A stretch of 13,096 nucleotides of DNA from Eimeria necatrix (taxonomy: Eukaryota; Apicomplexa; Conoidasida; Eucoccidiorida; Eimeriidae). The stretch covers positions 15,001 through 28,096 of the forward strand of contig NW_013654339.1 in the NCBI RefSeq assembly GCF_000499385.1, read 5' to 3'. How positions within the stretch are numbered: position 1 is the first letter of the stretch; every line of letters begins with the position of its first letter. The notes beneath the pieces are model-generated. The model was not told where the DNA came from. It saw nothing but the letters and a program-made list of their open reading frames with translations, and made no database searches. Below, piece by piece: positions 1 through 9,084 of this stretch. Position numbers and translations under genes: made by a program.

Positions 1-141
1 CAGCAGCAGCAGCACAACGACAACGACGCAGCAGCCCCCCCCGCTGCAGCAAACCACCAAAACCCTCAGCAGGGCCCTCGAATTAGGAGGGGCTTTTGTT
101 TCTGTCATTTTAAAAGCCCCGCAGTTCTTTGCTGCAGTTGA

Positions 142-549
142 AGAGCTTTCAGCTTTGATAATGCCGCTGCCGGGGGCCCCCCGGGGGGCCCCCTGGGGGG
201 CCCCCCCGGGGGCCCCCCCGGGGGGCCCCCCAACAGCGTCCACTCTGCTGCTGCTGCTGCGCTGCAGGTGGTGGAGTTCTTTGCAGAAATTGAACGAGTG
301 CTGCAGCTTGCTGCTGAGGTGCAGCAGCAACTGCAGCAGCAGCTGCAGCAGCAGCTGAACGGCGAAGACGGCTCGCTGCCGCTGCTGCAGCTGCTGCTGC
401 CCGCGCTGGCTCCCAAGCAGCAGCAGCAGCAGCAGCAGGAGCAGCAGGAGGAGCAGCAGCAGAAGCAGCAGCAAGAAAAAAGAGCCGCAAGGCGCGCTTC
501 CAAGCAGCAGCAGCAGCAGCAGCAGCAGAAGACGAAGGTGACGACCGAA

Positions 550-581
<32 letters not shown>

Positions 582-661
582 TCTGACAGCAGAAGAAGCA
601 GCAGCAGAAACCCTGCTGGACTCTCTGATGGCTGCCATGGCGGCTGAGGACTCCCCAGACT

Positions 662-701
<40 letters not shown>

Positions 702-1248
702 GGAAGAAGAAGAAGAGGAAGGCGAGCCGTTGAGCGAAGAAGAGGAAGAAGGGGAGGAAGTTGCTGCTGCTGCTGCTGCTGCTGCTGCAGTGCGGCCGCT
801 GCAGCTGCTGCCGGCGCTGCAGCTGCCAGCTGTGGGGGCCCCCCTGGGGGACTGGCTGGAGCTGCTGCAGCAGTTCGTGTCTTTGTCGAATTTCTTTTTT
901 GCTGCTGCTGCGCTGCTGCTGGAAGTGGGAGAAGCAGCAATAACGAAGCTGCAGGTGCAGCAGCTGCTGCAGGGGTACAGCGCGCTGCTGCAGCGGGGGG
1001 CCCTTGCTTCCCTGGGCCTCGTGGCCCGGGGGCCCCCCCCCGAAGACATGGGGGCCCCCTCTGTTAGCTGCAAGCAGCAGGGAATGACTTGCTGCGTCCC
1101 TCTTGCTGCTGCTGCTGGCTGGCAGCAAGAGCCTCTTTACCTCAACAGCAGCAACAGAGGGGAGTGCCGCGCGGCCTTTGTGTCTCGTTTGAACCAACTC
1201 TGTGCCTCCACAACTTACCTCGACTCCCCCTGCAACATCTTGGTCACA

Positions 1249-1297
<49 letters not shown>

Positions 1298-1403
1298 GCG
1301 GCAGCAGCGGCGGGGATGGCAGCAGCAGCGGCGACGGCGCCGCGGCCGCGGCCGCGGCCGCCGAGAGCGCCCCCGCGGCGGCGAGCAGCAGCAGCGGCGA
1401 CGC

Positions 1404-1468
<65 letters not shown>

Positions 1469-2484
1469 GGTGGACGACGGTGTACACTGCTGCGCTGCCG
1501 CTGCCGGGGTTTGCTGCTGCTGCTGTGTGTCAGTGCGAAGTTGCTGCGGCCCCCAACGCAGAGGGCCGCAGCCTCGCAGGCCGCGCGGCCTGGGACTGGG
1601 GGGGAGCAGCAGCAGCAGACATAGCAGCAGCAGCAGACATAGCAGCAGCAGCGCAGCAGCACTGGGGCTACCTCAAGGCCTTCGTCAGGACTGGCAGCAG
1701 CCTCACAGCAGTTCTTCAAGAGCTCTCCAATCCCAACACAACAGCTCTCCAAAGAACAGCTCATCTCCTCACCTTAATTACCAAAGCAGCAGCCCCGGGG
1801 GGCCCCCCCGCGCCCCCCTTGGGGGCCCCCCGGGGGCCCCTGGGGGGCCCCCCGGGGGCCCCCCCAGGGGGCCCCATGGGGGGGCCCCTGGGGGGCCCCC
1901 CGGGGGCCCCCCCCGGGGGCCCCATGGGGGGGCCCCTGGGGGGCCCCATGGGGGGGCCCCTGGGGGGGCCCACTCTCGCCCAGGGGGCTAGCCTAGGGGC
2001 CTCCCAGGGGGGGCCCACGCTGCAGCAGGGGGGGGCTTTGGGGGGCCCCCTTGGGGGGCCCCTGGGGGGCCCCACAGCCAGCTTTGGGGGGGCCCCCGAG
2101 GTCAACAGTGCCTGGGCTGGGGGCCCCACGAACCCGCAGACGCAGCAGCAAACGCTGCAGCAGCAGTGGGGGGGGGCCCAGCTAGCAGCAGACCCCTACG
2201 GGGGCCCCCAGCTTGGGGGCCCCCAGCTTGGGGGCCCCCCGCTTGGGGGCCCCCAGCTTGGGGGCCCCCAGCTGGGGGGGCCCCCCACAATCGGGGCTGC
2301 CTATGACCTTTCTGCAGCAAATGGACCCTATGGGGCCCCTCAGCTGGGGGGCCCCTATGAGGCCCCCTTGTGGCTGGGGGGCCCCCAGCTGGGGGCCCCC
2401 AATGAAGCCGCGGGCTGGGGGGCCCCCAATGTAGCAGAGGGGCCCCTAATGGCCCAGGCCTGGGGGGCCCCCAGGGCCTACTGA
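142..2484 (+). CDS. 3' part of a low-complexity protein (Gln/Ala/Ser/Glu runs, Gly-Pro-rich C-terminus), unrecognised
   Basis: The frame is open from 142 and ends at TGA 2482-2484, so this is the last large exon of a gene that starts before the window. The 5' boundary is uncertain: acceptor-like CAGs lie at 150-152 and 265-267, and a better one at 122-124 leads into a different frame. In order the product shows a helical stretch (VVEFFAEIERVLQLAAEV), poly-Gln, poly-Ala, an acidic Glu block, a Leu-rich helical segment (about 790-1010), a complex segment rich in Cys and Asn (about 1060-1240), two long poly-Ser tracts (about 1250-1465), a second complex segment (1468-1780), and a roughly 230-residue tail of GGPx/GAPx and GGPQL repeats with spaced Tyr and Trp. 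The complex parts (LYLNSSNRGECRAAFVSRLN; GWTTVYTAALPLPG) show that this is a real coding frame. I do not recognise the protein. Long ORFs in other frames are by-products of the trinucleotide repeats. Confidence 0.7.
418..720 (+). repeat. In-frame CAG/GCT/GCA tracts giving poly-Gln, poly-Ala and an acidic block
   Basis: Trinucleotide tracts inside the plus-strand coding exon. CAG is read as Gln at about 418-475 and 505-528, GCT as Ala at 550-579, and GCA as Ala at 662-693, followed by GAG/GAA Glu codons to about 720. Eimeria coding sequences are known for such homopolymeric amino-acid repeats. The tract is used in different frames within one protein and is interrupted by Glu, Lys and Arg codons. 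Confidence 0.9.
1250..1468 (+). repeat. AGC tracts encoding two poly-Ser runs separated by a Gly/Asp/Ala segment
   Basis: Two pure (AGC)n tracts (about 1252-1296 and 1408-1468) read as poly-Ser. Between them lie GGC/GAC/GCC/GCG codons giving a Gly, Asp and Ala spacer. The tracts sit between two complex coding segments and look like expansion insertions within a domain or linker. The same repeat is read as Gln and Ala elsewhere in the exon. Confidence 0.9.
1790..2475 (+). repeat. GGGGGCCCCC-type coding repeat (GGPx/GAPx, then GGPQL units)
   Basis: A dense array of G4-6C4-6 palindromic blocks. From about 1795 to 1970 they are spaced 12 nt apart and encode a four-residue period (GGPL, GGPM, GAPP). 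From about 2200 to 2280 they occur as a 15-nt unit encoding GGPQL. Later units are spaced by Tyr, Trp and Asn codons. Because the core is palindromic, both strands read as Gly-Pro-rich peptides, and the same repeat occurs on the opposite strand in importin-alpha exon 2. Confidence 0.9.
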
Positions 2485-2567
2485 GGCCCCACACTTGAAC
2501 TCCTGGGGGCCCCCTATTTGTTTTGGTGAATAGACTAACTGCTATTCTAACTGCTTCTAATGTAGGT

Positions 2568-2606
<39 letters not shown>

Positions 2607-3008
2607 GGTGGGGTTGGACGCAGGTCCAAGGAGTTTCGCTCGCGGGAACCCTAGCCTTAAACCCTAAACCCTAAACCCTAAACCCTAGGTTTGCATATAT
2701 ATTGAACCGGTGCAGCACTGTTGCTGCTCTCCCTCTGCACGTTTGGGTGTCTCCTCCGCTGCTGCTGCAGCAGCAGCAGCAGCAGTGAGAGCGACAGCAG
2801 CAGCAGCTGCTGCAGCAGCAGCAGCTGCTGCTGCTTCTGCCCAAAGAGGGCCCCGTGCCCCCCACCTCTCTATTATAGTTATAAGCAGCAGCAGCAGCAG
2901 CAGCAAAAAGCTAAAGGGGGCCCCCCGGGAGCAGCAAAACATGGGGGGCCCCCATTCGAGACTGCGTATGTCTCCATAAATAGAAACAGCTGCTGCTGCT
3001 GCCGCCGC

Positions 3009-3062
<54 letters not shown>

Positions 3063-3195
3063 AGAGGGCATGCGGCTGCGTCAAAAATAGGTGCCTGCGG
3101 ATCGATTCTGAGGGAATTAATCGAATTAAAAGATAAATTCGATTAAATTTAATTAAATTCAATTAAATTGAATTAAATTTGAAGAATTAATTAAT
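2485..3195. other. Convergent intergenic region (3' flanks), repeat-filled, no gene seen
   Basis: Lies between the stop codons of the plus-strand gene (2484) and importin alpha (3196). It contains (CAG)n at 2569-2605, a telomere-like AAACCCT array at about 2659-2687, mixed CAG/CTG inverted tracts at 2757-2835, (CAG)n at 2885-2904, isolated GGGGGCCCCC blocks near 2503, 2917 and 2943, a long CTG/CCG tract at 2990-3060, and AATTAAATT-type AT-rich DNA at about 3115-3200. Open frames here translate only to homopolymers. No conserved protein or RNA gene was seen. Confidence 0.75.
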
Positions 3196-3309
3196 TCAAT
3201 TGAACTTAAAACCCCCCTGAGGAGCCTCAGCACCAAAAGCTGTGGGGCCCTCAGCAGCAACTGGCTCATCTTCTTCATAGGGAAAATAAGTCGAAATTAT
3301 GGTGAAGAC
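3196..3309 (-). CDS. Importin alpha exon 13 (C-terminus and stop)
   Basis: Encodes [15 protein letters not shown], then a Pro/Ala/Gly-rich tail ending GGFKFN and TGA. The TYF..EEDE motif and Gly-Gly-Phe ending match importin-alpha C-termini, which bind the CAS/Cse1 export factor. Acceptor TTTTAG is preceded by (ATTT)n. It lies 855 nt from exon 12 and is easily missed by gene finders. Confidence 0.9.
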   Translation of the reverse strand, partial: VFTIISTYFPYEEDEPVAAEGPTAFGAEAPQGGFKFN

Positions 3310-3484
3310 CTAAAAGCAAATAAATAACAAATAAATAATAAATAAATAATAAATAAATAATAAATAAATAATAAATAAATAATAAATAAATAAATAAATA
3401 AATTAATTTTAATTAAATTCATTTTAATAAATGCTTAATTGTTCTCGTGGGAAAAAAAAGAAAGAAAATGGTATCAGACACTTA

Positions 3485-3521
<37 letters not shown>

Positions 3522-4907
3522 GCCAGCAGCAGCAGCACTTGAAGCGGCAGCAGCAGCACTTGAAGCGGCAGCAGCAGCAGCACTAGAATCATCCCCAGCA
3601 GCAGCAGCAAAAAAGGATCTTCTACAGCAGCAGCAGCAGCAAAAAGGATTTTCAACAGCAGCAGCAGCAGCAAAAACGATTCACTAGCAGCAGCAGCAAA
3701 CAGGATTCATTAGCAGCAGCAGCAAAAAGGATTCATTAGCAGCAGCAGCAGCAAAAAGGATTCACTAGCAGCAGCAGCAAAAATGATTCATTAGCAGCAG
3801 CAGCAAAAAGGATTCATTAGCAGCAGCAGCAGCAGCAGCAGAAGCAAAAAAGAATCGAGTGCATTCAAAAATAACAAAACAAACTGCGAGGCCCCAAACG
3901 CATGCAGCGGCAGCGCCAAACCCTAAACCCTAAACCCTAACCCGCAGCGCCAAACCCTAATCCCTAAACCCTAAACCGCAGCGCCAAACCCTAAACCCTA
4001 AACCCTAAACCGCAGCGCCAAACCCTAAACCCTAAACCCCAAACCGCATTGCCAAACCCTAAACCCTAAACCCCAAACCGCAATGCCAAACCCTAAACCC
4101 CAAACCGCATTGCCAAACCCTAAACCCTAAACCCTAAACCCTAAACCCTAAACCCTAGGCGGACCTTTTTGAAGACGCTGTCGTTGCTGCTTTCCTGGAG
4201 TCGCTCGAGAGCTGCAGCGCCGTCGGCTTGTTCAATTAAATCCACAAAAGGGTTTGAGTCCAAACCCTCTCTTTCTTTTATTTTATTTCCAGTTTTTAAA
4301 ATTGCATGCAAAGCTTCCAAAGACACCATCACGATCTTGCTGTCCATACACCCCAGCAACTGACACAGCGCCGGCACGCAACCCATCCGCACCAGCGACT
4401 CCACCTGCACGCAAACCCCAAACCCTAAACCCTAAACCCTAAACCCTAAACCCCAAACCCTAAACCCTAAACCCTCAGCCCTCAGCTGCAGCCCGGACCC
4501 TCGCCGCGGCGTCAGGGGAACCCCTCACCCAGTTGCGGATCGGCACAGCCCTGCAGCCCCAAACCCTAAACCCTAAACCCTAAACCCTAAACCATAAACC
4601 CTAAACCCTAACCTGGGCATCAGTGCCCCCGCTGACGGCGTTGCTGATGGCCCAAGCCCTACACCCTCCACCCTCCTCCCTCCACCCCGCCCTAACCCCA
4701 AACCCTAAACCCAAACCCTAAACCCTAAACCCTAAACCCTAAACCCTAAACCCTAACCTGGGCATCAGTGCCCCCGCTGACGGCGTTGCTGATGGCCCAA
4801 GCTGCTTCTTTTTTTGTGTCAAATTCGGCTGTCTCCAAAACGTGCAGCAGCGCGGGCACGGCCCCGCTGTCCAGCACTTCTTGCACTTGTTCTCGACTTC
4901 CTACAAA

Positions 4908-4946
<39 letters not shown>

Positions 4947-5053
4947 ATGTTAATTAAAATAAATAAATAAATAATTTATTTATTTATTTATTCGCAAAAG
5001 AATGGGGAGCTGGGAGATGCAGCAGGAAAAGATAGCTCCTGGAAGGTCCCCGT

Positions 5054-5090
<37 letters not shown>

Positions 5091-5299
5091 TGGAGGCCAG
5101 CAGCAGCAGCAACTCCCAGCGCAGCAGCAACCCCCGCAGCACCGCTGCAGCGCTCCCCACAGCAGCAGCAGCAGCAGAACCAGCAGCAGCAGCAACACCG
5201 CTGCAGCAGCAGCAGAACCACCGCAGCTGCGGCAGACACAGCAACAGCACCAGAACCACGCAGCAGCAGCAGACACAACAGCAGCAGCAGCAGCAGACA

Positions 5300-5333
<34 letters not shown>

Positions 5334-5334
5334 C

Positions 5335-5374
<40 letters not shown>

Positions 5375-5530
5375 ACCTGCAGTGATGTTGGAGATGGTCC
5401 AGCAAGCTTCTTTCTGGACAGTCTTTTTGCTGGAAGACAGCAGCGCGAGGAGTTTGGGAAGGGCCCCACAAGTCAGCACAACTTGAGTTTGTCTGTCATC
5501 TCCTGTTAAATAAATAAATAAATAAACAAA

Positions 5531-5566
<36 letters not shown>

Positions 5567-6712
5567 AAATAAACAAAAATTAATTAATTAATTAAAACAA
5601 ATGAAGTGAAATAGTCGAAGCAAAATCCAGCACAAAGAGCCCTTCAGCTCGCCCCAGATCCAGATCCCCACCTCCCCGAGGGTTTAGGGTTTAGGGTTTA
5701 GGGTTTAGGGTTTACCAGTGACTATGTTGCCCACGGCGCGCAGCGCGGGGGTTTGCACGAGAGAAGAGGGGTGGTTTAGGAGATCGACAAGACGGCTGCA
5801 AACCCCTGAAGAGTTTAAAAGAAATAAAAAATAAAAATAAATTAAAATGAATTTAAATAATTAAAATGAATTTAAATAATTAAAACGAATTTAAATCAAT
5901 TTTAATGAGTTTAAGGCGAATAAATAAACTGATATCAATTAAAATGAATTCAAAGCAATTTAAATGCATTTAATAGAAATAAATGGATTGAAAGGAATTA
6001 AAATAAATTAAAATGAATTAAAATAAATTTAAAAAGACTAAAATCAATTCAAATGAATTCAAACAAACGTAATCGAATAAAATAAATTAAATAAATCAAA
6101 ATGAATTAAAACAAATTAAAACAAATATAATTAAATTGAAACAAATTCGAATAAATAAAATAAAATAAAATAAAATAAAATAAATGAAAAAGAATTTAAA
6201 ATCAAAATCCGAAAATTCGCAAAACTGCAAAACCCCAGTTCGACAGAAATTCCTTTTTCTTCATTTCCAGACCCAACTAGCGAATTAAATAATTAAATAA
6301 TTAAATAAATAATTATTTTATTTATTTATTTTAATTAATTCTAATTAATTAATTAATTAATTAATTAATTTATTTATTTATTTATTTTTTTATTTTTATT
6401 TTTTATTTATTTCCCACCGGCCTGCAGCACCGCCTCTATGCGCTCGTTGGGGCCGTCGGAAAGATAAGAAATGGCCCAGCAGGCGTCAGTAAGAACCTAA
6501 AAAGAAATAAATAAATAAATAAATAAATAAATAAATTAAATTAAATAAATTAAATTAATTAAATTAATTAAATTAAATTAAATCAATTAAATTAAATTAA
6601 TTGAATTAATTTATTTATTGGTAATTGTTGGAAAGGAATTGAGGGGAAAAAGAACGGCGGCAGCAGCAGCCAAGTGTCTGTAGTAAACAAATAAAGTATT
6701 TAAAGCAAAAAA

Positions 6713-6757
<45 letters not shown>

Positions 6758-7017
6758 ATATAAATATAATTAAATATAAATAAATATATATATAAATAAA
6801 TAAATATAAATAAATAATAAACCACGGGCGGGTGGTTTCAGGAAACGGTGGGAAAAAGAACAAAACAGCAACACAAACCCTAAACCCTAAACCCCAAACC
6901 CTAAACCCTAATTGGGCGGTACTGCAGCAAGCAGGAAGCAAGCAGCAGCGCAGCAGCCTCGGATAAAAGCACTCGCAAACATCCAAACAAAACAAACAAC
7001 AAATAAATAAACACAAA

Positions 7018-7077
<60 letters not shown>

Positions 7078-8424
7078 AAATATTTATTTATTTTCACCTC
7101 CGCATCATCTGAATAAATCAAAGCCGCCAAAGTCGGCAGCGCTGGAGAAACTTTTTCAAAAGCGGGTGCGGGTTTGCCCCGGCAAAAGTTCGACCTGTCC
7201 ACAAACCCTAAACCCTAAACCCTAAACCCTAAACCCTAAACCCTGATAAACCCTAGTGGCCCCTAATGAACCTTAGTGAACCCCAAACCCTTAGCAATGA
7301 GGGCAGTTGTGGAGGTCTGCTCGGCCACGCCAGACCCGCCACCTTGAGTCATTCGCCAAGAACCCTAAACCCTAAACCCTAAACCCTAAACCCTAAACCC
7401 TCACAGTGTCCACGTGGCATTCCTCAGCATCGCCAACTTCGAGCCGGGAGTATTAAGCTGCTCCAGCAGCGGCTGCAGGGCGTCTGCAAGCACCCCCCGC
7501 CCCCAAACCCTAAACCCTAAACCCTAAACCCTCGCATGCCCCCCACCTCTCCCAGCTGCCGCCGCGTCCAGCCCAAGCCCCCGGGCTTCGCTGGGCCAGC
7601 CAGGGTCCGCGCGGGCTAGCCAGGGCTGGCTAGGGTTTAGCTAGGGTCTAGCTAGGGTCTAGCTAGGGCTTAGCTAGGGTTTAGGGTTTAGGGTTTAGGG
7701 TTTACCGCTGTCCAGCACCAAGTCGCGGCAACTCGGGGAGTCCCCCGCAATATTCCCCAAAGCCCAAACCGCCTGTTCGCGAACTTCTTCTTTGGGGGAC
7801 CTCAGCAGCTGCACGAAGCAGGGCACTGCCCCGCAGTCCACCACCACCTGCAGCAAACCCTAAACCCTAAACCCTAAACCCTAAACCCTAAACCCTAAGC
7901 CCCAGGCCGCAGGCCCTGGGCCCTGGCGCTCCGCTCGGAGCCGCTGCGCGGACGCGGCGCGGCCGCAGCGCCCGCGAGACCCCAAACCCTCGCCGACAAC
8001 TAGGGTTTGCGGTTTCGGGCTTAGGGTTTAGGGTTTAGGGTTTAGGGTTTAGGGTTTACGCGGGTTTGCTCCTGAGTGCCCGAGGCTATGTTTGTCAAGG
8101 CCCACGCGGCTTCGAACTGGAGCTGCTCGCGGCCCTCCATGGAGAGGAAGCGGACGAAGTGGGGCACGGCGCCTGCAGCGCAAACCCTTTTTTAGGGTTT
8201 GGCGGTTTCGCGTCTTTTTTCCGGATTTTTCCCGCGTTTTCTCCCAAATTCAAAAAGCTTTTCAAAAAATTAACTCAAATGGTCCAAAAACTTTAAAAAT
8301 GGCGCCAAAAAACCCAAAATTTCCACTTTTGCAAAAACTGGAAATCCACCCACTCGCGCCAGCTGTCTAGACACCCCAACGCCCGCCGCAGCGGCAACCG
8401 CACACTGCCAAATTGCGAACCAAA

Positions 8425-8491
<67 letters not shown>

Positions 8492-8628
8492 ACAAAATAA
8501 ATAAATTATATTTATAAAAGATTAATAAAAGAAATTGAAAAGAAATAATACCCGCGTCAATGACGGCTTGAATGGGAGGGCTGTTCTCTATGCTGAGGGC
8601 GCGGCGGAAGACCTGCGTGGCCTGAAGA

Positions 8629-8659
<31 letters not shown>

Positions 8660-9039
8660 AAAAAATAAATAAATAAATAAATAAATAATAAATAAATAAA
8701 CAAATAAATAAATAAATAATAAAATAGTTAATTAATTACAAAGGAATAAATGAATAATAAAGGCCAAATGAGCTGCAGCTGTGAGGCTGCTTGCGCGAAA
8801 AAAAGCAAATGAATACGCACTCAAAGAGCTGCAGCAGCAGCAGCTGCTGCTGCTGCAGCAGCAGCTGCAGCAGCAGCTGCTGCTGCTGCTGCAGCAGCAC
8901 CATCACCAGCAGCAGCACCATCACAAGGAGCAGCAACAGCTACAGCAACAGCGCCACAATCATCAGCAGCAGCTGCTGCTGCAGCAGCAGCAGCACCACC
9001 AGCAGCACAACGACCATCCTCAGCAGCAGCACAAGCAGC

Positions 9040-9084
<45 letters not shown>

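Larger units (their letters stand above)
3310..4164 (-). repeat. Intron 12: composite of telomere higher-order repeat, CAG minisatellite and (AAAT)n
   Basis: Plus-strand order: (AAAT)n 3320-3405, CAG-rich units 3489-3670, a roughly 25-32-nt minisatellite 3674-3850, and a 34-nt higher-order telomere-like array 3905-4140 continuing as pure AAACCCT to 4158. In the sense direction the telomere-like part starts about 7 nt from the donor and the AT-rich part ends next to the acceptor. Confidence 0.88.

Noticed and set aside
105..1073. Long minus-strand open frames of Ser/Cys/Ala or Leu/Gln runs opposite the plus-strand exon
   Set aside because: They are open only because CAG/CTG and G/C repeats lack stops in all frames. 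They contain no complex conserved segment, whereas the plus frame does.
1089..1991. Plus-strand frames of poly-Gln/Arg and Gly-Pro in a second phase, and the shadow frames within 661-2629
   Set aside because: These are alternative readings of the same repeats; the frame ending at 2484 is continuous and carries the complex sequence.
3674..3850. CRISPR-like repeat array
   Set aside because: Units are adjacent with no unique spacers and have CAG cores in a eukaryotic intron; it is a minisatellite.
6615..7202. Minus-strand 195-residue frame with Tyr/Ile/Phe runs as a gene
   Set aside because: Only the part at 7098-7194 is real (importin-alpha exon 7); the rest is (TTTA)n and telomere-like intron sequence.
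8342..8410. Extra importin-alpha exon in intron 3
   Set aside because: Exons 3 and 4 join in phase and match the family without a gap; the segment does not resemble armadillo sequence.
8781..9053. Plus-strand Gln/His-rich frame as a gene
   Set aside because: It is the antisense of an importin-alpha intron and is made entirely of CAG/CAC/CTG units.
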